From Roseovarius bejariae (GTDB lineage Bacteria > Pseudomonadota > Alphaproteobacteria > Rhodobacterales > Rhodobacteraceae), in contig NZ_SZWE01000001.1 in the NCBI RefSeq assembly GCF_009669325.1, positions 744,402 to 808,401 of the forward strand: a DNA stretch of 64,000 bases, written 5' to 3'. Both the position numbers and the translations under genes were made by a program. The notes under the pieces were generated by a model. The model saw only the letters and a list, made by a program, of their open reading frames with translations, ran no database searches and had not been told where the DNA came from. Positions 1 through 10,100 of the stretch are shown here, in pieces; positions within the stretch are counted from its first letter, which is position 1; each line of letters begins with the position of its first letter.

Positions 1-774
1 GCCGGTCTGCGCGCCAGTGTTATGCACATAGGTATGCGCGGTGATCAGATCGCAAATCATCGTGCATAGCCCGGCCTCGACAAAGCGTATCCCCGGCAGG
101 AAGGTCTGCAATTCGAACACCCGTTCAAACCCGCACCCCGCTTGCGCGAACACCTCGCGGGTCTGGCGGGTGACCACATGCTCGTCAAACAGCATCGCCA
201 ACCCCCGCCCTTCCAAATCCGCAGGCGTCACGATATCCCGCGCCGCCAGCGGATCACCGGGCGGCAGGGCACAGACGCATTCCAACCCGAAATCCTCCTG
301 CCGGATCGATTCCCGCGGCTTGGGCGTTTCCGCAAAGCCCAGATCGAACTGCTGCGAGGCCACCAAATCCTCGATCACCGCCGAAGACCGCATCATAAGC
401 GAAACCTCCACCCGCTCCCGCCCCTTCAGGAACGAGGTCAGAACCCGAGGCAGGAAAAACCCCGAGGCCGCCGGGTGACAGGCAATCCTGAGCCGCCCGC
501 GCTCCAGCTTGGCCATCCCCGACAGGGTCCGCTTGGTCTGTTCCAACCGCGCCAGGATCTCCTCGCATTCCTCGAAGAAATACCGCGCCTCGGGCGTCGG
601 CATCAGCTTGCCCTGCTCGCGCAGAAACAGGGCAAAGCCCAATTCCTCCTCCAGCCCCGCGATCATCGCGCTGACCGCCGGTTGCGTCCGCCCCAAGGAC
701 CGCGCCGCCTGACTGATCGAGCCGGCAAGGATCACCTCGCGGAAACATTGCAATTGCCGAAACGACAGGTTCAT
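1..774 (-). CDS. LysR-family transcriptional regulator (3' end outside window)
   Basis: Translating the minus strand from the ATG at 774 gives MNLSFRQLQCFREVILAGSI followed by a winged-helix segment typical of LysR regulators (SQAARSLGRTQPAVSAMIAG). The frame stays open for 258 codons to the window edge, so the last part of the effector-binding domain is missing. The gene is divergent from the TRAP transporter operon that starts at 897, the usual arrangement when a LysR protein controls the neighbouring operon and itself. An inverted repeat just upstream of its start is a plausible operator. The ligand is unknown; by context it could be the substrate of the transporter or its oxidation product. 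Confidence 0.9.
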   Translation of the reverse strand, partial: MNLSFRQLQCFREVILAGSISQAARSLGRTQPAVSAMIAGLEEELGFALFLREQGKLMPTPEARYFFEECEEILARLEQTKRTLSGMAKLERGRLRIACHPAASGFFLPRVLTSFLKGRERVEVSLMMRSSAVIEDLVASQQFDLGFAETPKPRESIRQEDFGLECVCALPPGDPLAARDIVTPADLEGRGLAMLFDEHVVTRQTREVFAQAGCGFERVFELQTFLPGIRFVEAGLCTMICDLITAHTYVHNTGAQTG

Positions 775-783
775 CGTCACCCC

Positions 784-806
784 ATAAAGCCACTCTATGG
801 TTTTAT
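784..806. promoter_or_regulatory. Inverted repeat, candidate LysR operator
   Basis: ATAAAGCCA (784-792) and TGGTTTTAT (798-806) form a nine-base inverted repeat with one mismatch around a 5-base spacer. It lies 10 bases upstream of the LysR start and 91 bases upstream of the TRAP operon. AT-rich interrupted dyads in such intergenic regions are typical LysR-type sites. Binding is inferred only. Confidence 0.5.
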
Positions 807-896
807 CGCATTTTCCAATTTGATTTTATACCCCCTCCCCCGTCAAGCTAGTCCAAATCCAATCGACACCGCGACTCGTCGATCCAAGGGGGGACA

Positions 897-1367
897 ATGG
901 ACACTTTCGCCAAATACCTGCTGACGGCGCTGATCTGCATCGTGGCCCTTGGCCAATTCGTGCAGGTCATCACCCGCTACGTGTTGCAAGTGCCGGTCAT
1001 GGGGCTTGAGGAAACCATGCTCTACCCCACGCTCTGGCTTTACATCCTCGGCGCCGTGAACGCCTCGCGCGAAGATACCCACATCCGCGCCAACGTGCTT
1101 GAGATTGCCATCAAAACCCAGCGCGGCCACACCATCCTTGCCATCGTCGGCGAGGTGATCAGCCTCGTCGTCGGCCTCTGGTTGCTGACCTGGGCCTGGG
1201 ATTTCACGCAATACGCATGGCGGGTGTGGAAAGAAAGCCCGACACTCTACATCCCCACCTTCTATTCCGATGTGGCACTGGTCGCCGGTCTGGCCCTGAT
1301 GATGGTCTATACCGCCACCCACCTTCTGCGCCACATCAAGGCCCTCAGCACCGGAGGCGACCAATGA
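897..1367 (+). CDS. TRAP transporter small permease (DctQ family)
   Basis: The 156-residue protein has four hydrophobic segments and the length of the DctQ small membrane subunit of tripartite ATP-independent periplasmic (TRAP) transporters. This subunit pairs with the large permease in the inner membrane and uses an ion gradient rather than ATP. The start is preceded by a GGGGAC-like ribosome site, and the stop overlaps the start of the large permease (ATGA), indicating translational coupling. It belongs to an operon continuing with DctM and DctP-like genes, controlled presumably by the divergent LysR gene. Confidence 0.92.
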   Translation: MDTFAKYLLTALICIVALGQFVQVITRYVLQVPVMGLEETMLYPTLWLYILGAVNASREDTHIRANVLEIAIKTQRGHTILAIVGEVISLVVGLWLLTWAWDFTQYAWRVWKESPTLYIPTFYSDVALVAGLALMMVYTATHLLRHIKALSTGGDQ

Positions 1368-2662
1368 TCGAGATAGCCCTTCTCGCCATCGCCATTCTGG
1401 TGATCACCCTGACATTGGGCGTGCCGCTGCCCTACTGCTTCGGCGCGGCGCTCATGGTGATGTATTTCATCGGTGACGTGACCATGAAGGGCATGATGCT
1501 CTGGGGGTTCCAGCAATTGGGCAACCCGGTGCTTCTGGCCATCCCGCTTTTCGTGCTGGCCGGCACCATCATGTCGGCCAGCGGCATCGCCGCCTCGCTT
1601 TTGAACTTCGTCAATGCCTTCATCGGCCATATCCGCGGCGGGCTGGGCGTTGTGGCGGCTGTCTCCTGCGCGGTCATCGGGGCGATCTCGGGCTCGGGCC
1701 TCACCGGCATCGCCGCCATTGGCCCGCTCCTGATCCCGGAAATGGAAAAACGCGGCTACCCGCGCGAATACGCCACCGCGCTTATCGCCAACTCCTCGAT
1801 CCTCGGCCTGCTGATTCCACCTTCTGTCACCATGATCGTCTACGGCTGGGTCACCGATACCTCGATCCTCGCCTGCTTTCTGGCCACGCTGGGGCCGGGC
1901 CTGTTGATCATGTTCAACTTCTCGGTGGTGAATCTCTGGATGAGCCGCAAGTTCGACCTGATCCTCGACGACACCCCCAGCTTTTCGGAATTCACCTCGA
2001 ACGTCGCCAGTAAAGGCTTCAACGCCACGCCGGCGCTGCTCATGCCGATCATCATCCTTGGCGGCATCTACGGCGGCATCATGACCCCGACCGAGGCCGC
2101 CGCGATCTCGGTGATCTACGCCCTGCCCGTCGGTTTCTTCATCTACCGCGGGCTGAAATGGGGCACCTTCCTTGAGGCCGGCAAAGAGGCCGCAACGGCG
2201 GTGGGCGCGATCATGCTGATGATCCTGTTCTCCATGATCCTCAGCCAGATGTTCGTCTACGAGGCGATCCCCCAGAAAATGGTCAGCGCCATCTTCTCGG
2301 TCACCGAAAACAAGGTCCTGTTGCTGATCTTCATCAACATCCTGCTGTTTCTGGTGGGCATGGTGGTCAACGACGTGACCGCCATCATCCTGATTGCCCC
2401 GCTGCTCTTGCCGCTGATGCAGGCGATCGGTGTCTCGCCGGTGCAATTCGCCGCCATCATGGGCGTCAACACCGCGATGGGCGGCGTCACTCCGCCCTAT
2501 GCCTCGATCCTCTATCTCGGCGCGCGCATCGGCAACGTGAAGGTCACCAAGGTGATCCCGCCCGCCATGATCCTGATCCTCACGGGCTATGTGCCCGTGG
2601 TCTTCCTCACCTCTCTTTGGCCGGACCTGTCGCTCTTCTTGCCAGCGCTCTTCGGCTACTGA
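1364..2662 (+). CDS. TRAP transporter large permease (DctM family)
   Basis: The protein has 432 residues and about twelve hydrophobic segments, as expected for the DctM transport channel. Recognisable parts include GVPLPYCFGAAL near the N-terminus, the SGSGLTGIAAIGPLLIPEM stretch and IPPSVTMIVYG, typical of this ion-transporter superfamily member. The frame is open further upstream, but the ATG overlapping the DctQ stop is the likely start. It works with the small permease and the periplasmic binding protein to import a substrate that the sequence does not identify. Confidence 0.93.
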   Translation: MIEIALLAIAILVITLTLGVPLPYCFGAALMVMYFIGDVTMKGMMLWGFQQLGNPVLLAIPLFVLAGTIMSASGIAASLLNFVNAFIGHIRGGLGVVAAVSCAVIGAISGSGLTGIAAIGPLLIPEMEKRGYPREYATALIANSSILGLLIPPSVTMIVYGWVTDTSILACFLATLGPGLLIMFNFSVVNLWMSRKFDLILDDTPSFSEFTSNVASKGFNATPALLMPIIILGGIYGGIMTPTEAAAISVIYALPVGFFIYRGLKWGTFLEAGKEAATAVGAIMLMILFSMILSQMFVYEAIPQKMVSAIFSVTENKVLLLIFINILLFLVGMVVNDVTAIILIAPLLLPLMQAIGVSPVQFAAIMGVNTAMGGVTPPYASILYLGARIGNVKVTKVIPPAMILILTGYVPVVFLTSLWPDLSLFLPALFGY

Positions 2663-2708
2663 CCCCGCTCACCAAAAGCACATCCAATCCAACGGAGGAG
2701 ATCCAAGA

Positions 2709-3701
2709 ATGAAACGCTTTATGACAACCACCGCCGCCGTGGCCCTGATGACGCTGGCCAGCGCCGCCAATGCCGCCGACTTCAAGATGAGCCACGTACG
2801 CCCACAGGACGCCACCATCGACAAGGAACTGCGCGCCTTTTCCGAAACCGTGGCCGACGCCACCGATGGCGACGTGATGATCAACATCTTCCCGGCCTCG
2901 GCCTTGGGCGATTACACCACCGTGCAGGAACGCATCAGCGTGGGCGCAATCGAAATGGCCACCCAACCGGCCGCCACCGGCGCCGACCGCAAAATGCAAA
3001 TCAGCTCCTTCCCCTTCCTCGCCAACAGCTGGGACGAGGCCCGCGCGATCTATGGCCCCGACGGCCCCGTGCGCGACGTCATGGCCGAACTTTACGCCAA
3101 GCAGGACATCACCATGCTGGCCGCCTACCCGGTCTACTTCGGGGGCATCTCGCTCAACACCGATCCGGTGAACCCCGGCGACCCCTCGCAGTCGAACGGC
3201 ATCAAGGTCCGCGTGCCGGGTATCAAAAGCTTCCAGTTGACGGGTGAGGCCTTGGGCTACATCCCCTCGCCCATTCCCTTCTCCGAAGCCTTCACCGCCA
3301 TTCAGACCGGCGTTGTCGACGGCGTCATCGGTTCGGGCGCGGAGGGCTACTATGCCTCCTTCCGTGACGTGACCAAGGCCTATATCCCCGCCAACACCCA
3401 CTTCGAGGTCTGGTACATGATCGCCTCGAACGAGGCGCTGGCCGGGTTGGACGAGGACGACAAACAAGCCCTGATGGAGGCCGCGTCCGAGTTCGAAGCC
3501 ACCCGCTGGACCGTGGCCGAAGAAGACCAGGGCAAATGGGAACAACGTCTGGCCGACGAACTGGGCGCCACCGTGGTCTCCCTCACCGACGAAGAGCGCG
3601 CCGCCATGGCCGCCAAGGTCCGCGCCGAAGTCTGGCCCGAGGTCCTCAAGGACGTGGGCGAGGACTGGGGCCAAGGCATCCTCGACCAGATCGGCAAATA
3701 A
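2709..3701 (+). CDS. TRAP transporter solute-binding protein (DctP family)
   Basis: A 330-residue periplasmic binding protein. The start was chosen at the ATG behind the strong site GGAGGAG (2694-2700), which gives a clear signal peptide (MKRFMTTTAAVALMTLASAA, cleavage after ANA). The mature part shows DctP features: early kinked motif ASALGDYTTVQERISVGAIE and the central IKVRVPGIKSFQLTGEALG region around the substrate arginine. It captures the substrate in the periplasm and hands it to the DctQM permease. DctP proteins bind organic acids, ectoines, amino acids and others, so the substrate cannot be named. Downstream genes suggest an amino acid or amine. Confidence 0.92.
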   Translation: MKRFMTTTAAVALMTLASAANAADFKMSHVRPQDATIDKELRAFSETVADATDGDVMINIFPASALGDYTTVQERISVGAIEMATQPAATGADRKMQISSFPFLANSWDEARAIYGPDGPVRDVMAELYAKQDITMLAAYPVYFGGISLNTDPVNPGDPSQSNGIKVRVPGIKSFQLTGEALGYIPSPIPFSEAFTAIQTGVVDGVIGSGAEGYYASFRDVTKAYIPANTHFEVWYMIASNEALAGLDEDDKQALMEAASEFEATRWTVAEEDQGKWEQRLADELGATVVSLTDEERAAMAAKVRAEVWPEVLKDVGEDWGQGILDQIGK

Positions 3702-3717
3702 GCCGCTCTCGCCTGCG

Positions 3718-3790
3718 TTTCGTACGAAACTTTTTCCGGCACCCCGGATTTTCGTACGAAACGCGCCCTTCTCCCGTACGACTCGTACGA
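3718..3790. repeat. Cluster of TTCGTACGAAA palindromes
   Basis: The segment carries two copies of TTTCGTACGAAAC and a CGTACGACTCGTACG unit within 73 bases, in the gap between the TRAP binding protein and the oxidoreductase. The same words recur at 17367-17400, 30083-30170 and 47273-47354. Each copy is self-complementary. The element lies inside what is otherwise one transcriptional direction, so it could act on the transcript or as a protein site. Confidence 0.75.
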
Positions 3791-3848
3791 TCCTCCGGGG
3801 CGGCGTTCGCCGCCGCCCCGCGCCTTGAACCCACCCTCGGAGGACCCG

Positions 3849-4946
3849 ATGCAAGCGGATTACGCGATCATAGGCGGCGGCGTTGTCGGCCTCTCCGTGG
3901 CTTGGGGACTTCTGAAAAAAGGCCGCAAAGTCATAGTGTTAGATGGCGATGACGGCTCGTTCCGGGCCAGCCGAGGCAATTTCGGGCTGGTCTGGGTGCA
4001 ATCCAAGGGCATGAACCAACCCCGCTACGCCCAATGGTCACAAACCTCCGCCGCCCTCTGGTCCGACTTCGCCAATGAGCTTTCCGACAACACCGGCAAG
4101 GGTCTGGGCCTTGAACAAAAGGGCGGTTACGACCTGCATTTTTCCGAAGACAGCTTGGAAGAAACGGTCGCTAAGTACAATGAATTAAAGGAAAAACTGG
4201 GCGGCGATTACCCGTTCGAGGTGCTGGGGCACAACGCCCTGCGCCGCGAGGAACCGGCCATCGGCCCCAAGGTCGTGGGCGCGATTCTTCACCACCAAGA
4301 CGGCCACGCCAACCCTCTGCAACTCCTGCGCGCGCTGGCCCAAGACACCCGCCGCATGGGCGGCGAGGTGCTGACCGGCAAGCAGGTGACCGATGTTGAA
4401 AAACCGGGGCAAACCTTTGTTGTCACCTGCGCCGATGGCACCCGCGTCGAGGCGCAAAAAGTCATTCTTTCCGCGGGCTTAGGGGCCATATCCCTTGGCC
4501 CCAAACTGGGCTTCAAAGCGCCCATCCGCCCGCAACGCGGCCAGGTCTTGATCACCGAAAAACTGCCCAAGATGATCAACCGCCCCTCCCTCATCGCCCG
4601 CCAGGTCGACGAAGGCGGCATCCAGATCGGCGCCACCAACGAAGAGGTCGATTTCGACGATCACGTCACCCAACCGGGCCTCTCATCCCTCGCCGCCCAA
4701 GCCATCGCCGCCTACCCCGATCTGGCCCGCGCGCAGCTTGTCCGAAGCTGGGGGGCGCTGCGGGTTCTGTCGCCCGACGGCCTGCCGATTTACCAAGAAA
4801 GTCCCACCATGTCAGGGGCTTACCTTGTGACCTGTCACAGCGGCATCACCCTTGCAGCCGCCCACGCCCGGCATTTGCCCGACTGGCTGGAAGGCCATGC
4901 CGAGGCCCCGAATCTGGAGGTATTCAGTGAAGACCGCTTCGTTTGA
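3849..4946 (+). CDS. FAD-dependent amine/amino-acid oxidoreductase, DAO family (HcnC-like)
   Basis: The 365-residue protein starts with a dinucleotide-binding fold (YAIIGGGVVGLSVAWGLLKK) and ends with a DAO-family signature (WGALRVLSPDGLPIYQE, then HSGITLAAAHARHLPDWL). It has the size of the beta subunit of HcnABC, hydroxyproline dehydrogenase and opine oxidases. Start chosen at ATG 3849 after GGAGGACC. It overlaps the next gene, a [2Fe-2S] protein, and is followed by an HcnB-like subunit, so the three form one complex oxidising a C-N bond to an imine. True hydrogen cyanide synthase is not implied; a D-amino acid, hydroxyproline or opine-type substrate is equally possible. Confidence 0.85.
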   Translation: MQADYAIIGGGVVGLSVAWGLLKKGRKVIVLDGDDGSFRASRGNFGLVWVQSKGMNQPRYAQWSQTSAALWSDFANELSDNTGKGLGLEQKGGYDLHFSEDSLEETVAKYNELKEKLGGDYPFEVLGHNALRREEPAIGPKVVGAILHHQDGHANPLQLLRALAQDTRRMGGEVLTGKQVTDVEKPGQTFVVTCADGTRVEAQKVILSAGLGAISLGPKLGFKAPIRPQRGQVLITEKLPKMINRPSLIARQVDEGGIQIGATNEEVDFDDHVTQPGLSSLAAQAIAAYPDLARAQLVRSWGALRVLSPDGLPIYQESPTMSGAYLVTCHSGITLAAAHARHLPDWLEGHAEAPNLEVFSEDRFV

Positions 4947-5226
4947 AACCCTGTCCGAAAGCCGCGCCGAGGTGCCTGTCACCTTCGCCGGGCAAGAGCT
5001 CATGTTACCCGAAGGCGCCAACCTCGCTGCCGCCCTGCTCGCCGCTGGCATCACCACCTTCCGTCACACCCCGACCTCCGGCGCGCCGCGCGCCCCCTTT
5101 TGCATGATGGGCGCCTGCTTCGACTGCGTGGTCGAGGTGGATGGCATCACGCGACAAGCCTGCATGCTCACCGTCACGGAAGGCCTGACCATCAGCATGC
5201 CGCAGGAGGGCGCCGATGGATCATGA
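4927..5226 (+). CDS. Small [2Fe-2S] subunit of amine dehydrogenase (HcnA-like)
   Basis: A 99-residue protein beginning at GTG 4927, chosen because GGAGG lies 8 bases upstream and no better start exists; it overlaps the preceding gene by 20 bases. It carries a ferredoxin-like cysteine pattern (CMMGACFDCVVEV, then QACMLTV), matching the gamma/A subunits of HcnABC and hydroxyproline dehydrogenases, which carry electrons from the flavin. The first cysteine of the loop is in FCMMGACFDC. Its stop overlaps the start of the large alpha subunit, so the three genes are translationally coupled. Confidence 0.85.
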   Translation: MKTASFETLSESRAEVPVTFAGQELMLPEGANLAAALLAAGITTFRHTPTSGAPRAPFCMMGACFDCVVEVDGITRQACMLTVTEGLTISMPQEGADGS

Positions 5227-6604
5227 TCTTGCCATCCTCGGCGCGGGCCCCGCAGGCCTTGCCGCCGCGCGCACCGCTGCGGAATGCGGTTTGAGCGTTG
5301 TTTTACTGGACGAACAGTCCACTCCGGGCGGGCAAATCTACCGCGATGTGGATCGCGTCGCCCCCCTGCGCGGCGACATTTTGGGGCAGGATTACACCGA
5401 AGGCCGCACCCTCACCCAAAGCCTCACCACACCCGGCATCACCCATATCACCGGGGCCACCGTCTGGGCCATCGAGGAGGGGCAGCGTATCTCCTACACC
5501 CGCGAGGGGCGCGGCGCGCAACTCAGCGCCGGGCATATCCTCATCGCCACCGGCGCGCTGGAACGCCCCATGCCCCTGCCCGGCTGGACCCTGCCGGGGG
5601 TGATGACGGCGGGTGCCGCGCAAATCCTGCTCAAGCAATCGGGCACCCTGGCCCGGCGCGCGGTGCTGGTGGGGTGTGGCCCGCTGCTCTACCTCATCGG
5701 CGCGCAAATGCTGCGCGCGGGCACCCCGCCACTGGCCTTGGTGGAAACCCAAACAAGGGGTGACAGCCTGCGGGCCCTTCGCCATGCACCGGGAATACTC
5801 CGCGGCTGGCGCTATGCCCTCAAGGGGTTGAAAATGCTGGCAGACTTGCGCCGTGCAGGCGTGCCGCGCCACACGGCGGCCCATGACATCCGCATCACCG
5901 GCACAGACCGCGCCGAGGGGGTAGAGTTCACCGCCAAGGGCCAGACCCGAACCATCGCCTGCGACACCGTCTTGCTGCACCATGGCGTCACGCCCAACAC
6001 CCAAGCGGCCCGCTCCATCGACATCCCCCACCACTGGGACGCTCGGCAAGCCTGCTATCAACCGCAAACCGACGCATGGGGCGGCACGACCCTACCTACA
6101 GTGCATATCGCCGGCGACGGCGCGGGCATCGGCGGGGCCAAGGCAGCGTCCCTCGCGGGCCAGATTGCCGCCCTCGACATCGCCCACCACGCGGGACGCC
6201 TGCCCATTGGTGACCGCGACCTGAAGGCCCGCCCGCTCTTGCGCCGCCTCTCTGCCGAACGCGCCCCCCGCGCCTTTCTCGATACCGCCTACCCGCCCTT
6301 CGCCCAAGCCCTCACCCCCGACGACAGCACCATCGTCTGCCGCTGCGAGGAAGTCACCGCAGGCGACATTCGCCGCTTTGCCACCATGGGCTGCAATGGC
6401 CCCAATCAGGCCAAGGCCTTTGGCCGCGCCGGGATGGGCCCCTGCCAAGGCCGCTATTGCGGGCTGACGGTTTCGGCGCTACTGGCCACGGCCAACGGGC
6501 AAGACATGGACGAGACCGGCTATTACCGCATCCGTCCACCGCTCAAACCCGTCACCCTTGGCGAACTGGCCGCGATGGACACGGCTCAGGACGCCGCCGA
6601 ATAA
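5216..6604 (+). CDS. FAD/NAD(P)-binding and [2Fe-2S] subunit of amine dehydrogenase (HcnB-like)
   Basis: A 462-residue protein with an N-terminal FAD fold ([20 protein letters not shown]), a second nucleotide fold near residues 155-180 ([20 protein letters not shown]), and a C-terminal BFD-like iron-sulfur domain ([13 protein letters not shown] ... [10 protein letters not shown]). This is the layout of HcnB, OoxA and the alpha subunit of D-hydroxyproline dehydrogenase. It overlaps the [2Fe-2S] gene upstream. With its partners it probably delivers electrons to the respiratory chain at the membrane. The substrate is unassigned. Confidence 0.87.
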   Translation: MDHDLAILGAGPAGLAAARTAAECGLSVVLLDEQSTPGGQIYRDVDRVAPLRGDILGQDYTEGRTLTQSLTTPGITHITGATVWAIEEGQRISYTREGRGAQLSAGHILIATGALERPMPLPGWTLPGVMTAGAAQILLKQSGTLARRAVLVGCGPLLYLIGAQMLRAGTPPLALVETQTRGDSLRALRHAPGILRGWRYALKGLKMLADLRRAGVPRHTAAHDIRITGTDRAEGVEFTAKGQTRTIACDTVLLHHGVTPNTQAARSIDIPHHWDARQACYQPQTDAWGGTTLPTVHIAGDGAGIGGAKAASLAGQIAALDIAHHAGRLPIGDRDLKARPLLRRLSAERAPRAFLDTAYPPFAQALTPDDSTIVCRCEEVTAGDIRRFATMGCNGPNQAKAFGRAGMGPCQGRYCGLTVSALLATANGQDMDETGYYRIRPPLKPVTLGELAAMDTAQDAAE

Positions 6605-6627
6605 CCGAAGGTAAAAGGACGCACCCC

Positions 6628-6969
6628 ATGATCGAACGCATCGACACCGCCACCCGCATGAGCAAGATCGTCAAGCACAACGGCGTGGCCTACCTCTGCG
6701 GCCAAGTGGGCGACGGCGACTCCGTGGCCGAGCAAACCCGCGATTGCCTGTCGCGTGTCGATGCCCTGCTGGAAAAGGCCGGCACCTCGCGCGACCGTAT
6801 CCTGCAGGCCATCGTCTGGATTTCCGACATGAAATACTTCGCCGAGATGAACGAGGTCTGGGATGCATGGGTGCCCGAAGGCCACGCCCCCGCCCGCGCC
6901 TGCGGCGAGGCGAAACTGGCCCGCGATGTGCTCAAGGTCGAAGTGATCGTCACCGCCGCTTGCGACTAA
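6628..6969 (+). CDS. RidA family enamine/imine deaminase
   Basis: A 113-residue RidA/YjgF/YER057c protein. It shows the family pattern [20 protein letters not shown], a central [22 protein letters not shown] and the C-terminal [20 protein letters not shown] in which the arginine of PARAC corresponds to the substrate-carboxylate arginine. RidA proteins hydrolyse reactive imines and enamines to ketones and ammonia. Being last in an operon whose dehydrogenase makes an imine, it most likely clears that product. Start ATG 6628 follows AAAAGGA. Confidence 0.9.
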   Translation: MIERIDTATRMSKIVKHNGVAYLCGQVGDGDSVAEQTRDCLSRVDALLEKAGTSRDRILQAIVWISDMKYFAEMNEVWDAWVPEGHAPARACGEAKLARDVLKVEVIVTAACD

Positions 6970-7007
6970 GCCTTCAAACCATGCACCAAGTGGCCGCCGT
7001 CGGATTT

Positions 7008-7060
7008 GGGTATTTTTGCCAAGAAAAAACCACACCCGCTTTTTCTTGGCTTAAATACCC
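7008..7060. terminator. Bidirectional hairpin made of two GTATTT..CCAAGAAAAA half elements
   Basis: GGGTATTTTTGCCAAGAAAA (from 7008) is followed after a short loop by its near inverted copy TTTTTCTTGGCTTAAATACC (to about 7059). The long hairpin sits between the convergent ridA and dnaE genes, where a terminator for both strands is expected. The same half element occurs at 12331-12404, and related forms at 25411 and 53584. Confidence 0.75.
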
Positions 7061-7111
7061 CATGTCCGTTGGCTCAGGCCGGGTGCGCCGCCAAGGCATG
7101 AGGCGCCTGCG

Positions 7112-10100
7112 CTAAAACTCCTCGACCGTGACCACCCCGGTCAGGCTTTTGATCGCGCCCTTGATCTGCGGGTTGACGGGAAACTCGTCGCCCGCGTCGA
7201 TCTCGACCTCGCCGGGCAAGCCCTGCGCCATCAGGCAAAACTGCACCGGCCCGCGCGCACCCTTGGCGGCATCTTGGGCGTTCTGCAAAAGCTGCGCGAC
7301 GGATGTGATGGCGCTTTCCGTGTCCACGAAAATCCGCAGGCCCATGGTGCCCGCATCGGCGACCACGCCATCGATGGGCGAGACCGACCGGCCCAGAAGC
7401 TTCAACTGATCGCTTTCCATCGTCGCCTCGGCGGTGACCACCACCTGTGAGCCTGTCTCCAGAAACTCGCGCGATTTTTCCAAGGTTTCGGAAAACAGCG
7501 TGATCTCGTAGCCCCCCGTCGTGTCGGACAGTTGCGCAAAGGCGAAACGGTTGCCGCGCGCCGATTTGCGTTCCTGCCGTCCGGCCACGACCCCCGCCAT
7601 CTTGACCACCACCGCGCCCTTTTGTTCGGCCAGTGCGGTGACCTCATCCAGCGTCTTCACGTCCTTGCGCTTGAGCGCACCCATGTAATCATCCAGCGGA
7701 TGCCCCGAGAGGTAAAAGCCCACCGCCTTGAACTCCTCGGTCAGCCGTTCGGCGGGCAACCAATCCTGTACCGGGCTCAGGCGCGGTTCGGGCAGGTCAT
7801 CGCCCGCCTCGCCAAACAAGGACACCTGGTTCGAGTTCTTCTGTTCGTGAATGGCCGCCGAGTAATTCGTCAGCGCCTCGATACTGTCAAAGACGCGGCG
7901 GCGGTTGGTATCCAGCTCGTCAAAGCCACCCGCGCGCGCCAGCATCTCCAAGGGCCGCTTGCCGATCTTCTTCAAATCCACCCGGCGGGCAAAGTCATAC
8001 AACGTGGCAAAGGGTTTCTCACCGCGCCCTTCCACGATCAGGCGCATCGCCTCGACGCCCACGTTCTTCAAGGCGCCCAGCGCATAGTGCAGTACGCCGC
8101 CCTTCACCTTGAACACCGCGTCCGAGCGGTTCACGCAGGGCGGCGCATAGGGCAGCTTCAGCCCCTTCTTCACCTCTTCGAAATAGATGGCCAGCTTGTC
8201 GGTGAGGTGAATATCGCAGTTCATCACCCCGGCCATGAACTCTACCGGGTGGTTGGCCTTGAGCCACGCGGTTTGATAGGACACCACCGCATAGGCCGCC
8301 GCGTGCGATTTGTTGAAACCGTAGTTGGCGAATTTCTCAAGCAGGTCAAAGACCTCCTTCGCCTTGGCCTCGTCCACGCCGTTTTCCATGGCGCCCTTTG
8401 TGAACTTGGGCCGCTCGGCGTCCATCGCCTCCTTGATCTTCTTGCCCATGGCGCGGCGCAACAGGTCGGCGCCGCCCAGGCTGTAGCCCGCCATGACCTG
8501 CGCGATCTGCATCACCTGTTCCTGGTAGACGATGATCCCTTGGGTTTCCTCAAGGATATAGTCGATCAGCGGATGCACCGATGAAATCTCGCGCAGCCCG
8601 TTCTTCACCTCGCAATAGGTGGGGATGTTTTCCATCGGCCCGGGCCGGTAAAGCGCCACGAGCGCCACGATATCCTCGATACAGGTGGGCTTCATGCGTT
8701 TGAGGGCATCCATCATGCCCGAACTTTCCACCTGGAACACCGCCACCGTCTTGGCCCGGGCATAAAGCTCATAGGTCTTTTCGTCATCCAGCGGGATTTG
8801 CCCGATGTCGTTCTCGGCCCCCTCGAAGGGCTCGTAAATCGTGCTGCCGTCCTGCGCGATATGCAAATCGCGCCCCTCGTTATGGATCTGCTCAATCGCA
8901 TTCTGAATGACGGTCAGGGTTTTCAGGCCGAGAAAGTCGAACTTCACAAGCCCCGCCTGCTCCACCCATTTCATGTTGAACTGCGTGGCGGGCATGTCGG
9001 ATCGTGGGTCTTGGTAAAGCGGCACCAGCTCATCCAGGGGCCGGTCGCCGATCACCACCCCGGCGGCGTGGGTCGAGGCATTGCGCAACAGCCCCTCCAC
9101 CTGCATGCCGTATTTGAGCAAGCGGTCCACCACCTCTTCGCTGCGCGCCTCCTCGCGCAGGCGGTCTTCCTGTTTCAGGGCCTGTTCGATGCTGACGGGT
9201 TTCACACCCTCCACCGGGATCATCTTCGACAGGCGGTCCACCTGCCCATAAGGCATCTGCAAGACCCGGCCAATGTCACGCACCGCGGCCTTGGACAGCA
9301 AAGCGCCGAAGGTGATGATCTGCCCCACCTTGTCGCGGCCATACTTCTCTTGCACGTAATGGATCACCTCCTCGCGGCGATCCATGCAGAAGTCGATATC
9401 GAAGTCGGGCATGGAAACCCGTTCGGGGTTCAAAAACCGCTCGAACAGCAGGCTATAGCGCAGCGGGTCGAGGTCGGTGATCGTCAGGGCATAGGCCACG
9501 AGAGACCCCGCGCCCGAGCCCCGCCCCGGCCCCACCGGGATGTCATGCTCCTTGGCCCATTTGATGAAATCCGCAACGATCAGGAAATACCCCGGGAATC
9601 CCATCCCCTCGATGATGTCCAGCTCAAAGTCCAGCCGCTTGTGATAGTCCTCGACGCTGGTGGCATGCGGAATCACGGCCAGACGCGCCTCAAGCCCCTC
9701 CTTGGCCTGACGGCGCAACTCCTCCACCTCGTCATCGGCGAATTTCGGCAGGATCGGATCGCGCCGGTAGGTGCCAAAGGCGCAGCGCTTGGCAATTTCA
9801 ACGGTGTTCTCGATCGCCTCCGGCAGATCGGCAAACAGCGTCGCCATCTCGCCCGGCGTCTTGAAATAATGCTGTGGCGTCAACCGGCGGCGCGGCTCGG
9901 ATTGATCCACATAGGCGCCATCGGCCACGCACAGCATGGCATCATGCGCCTCGTACATCTTCTCAGCCGGGAAATAGACATCGTTCGTCGCGACAAGCGG
10001 CAGTTCCATGGCATAGGCCATCTCGATGAAACCTCGCTCCGTCAGACGCTCGGCCTCGGGCGCGCCGTCTTCCCCCGGATGACGCTGCAACTCCACATAA

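Noticed and set aside
1307..2446. Long minus-strand open frame opposite the TRAP permease
   Set aside because: Rich in histidine, arginine and aspartate with no family pattern; it mirrors the DctM gene in a GC-rich third-position genome.
3849..6604. Hydrogen cyanide synthase (HcnABC)
   Set aside because: Same fold and subunit plan, but with TRAP, LysR and RidA the amine or amino-acid catabolic role is more likely; the sequence alone cannot show cyanide production.
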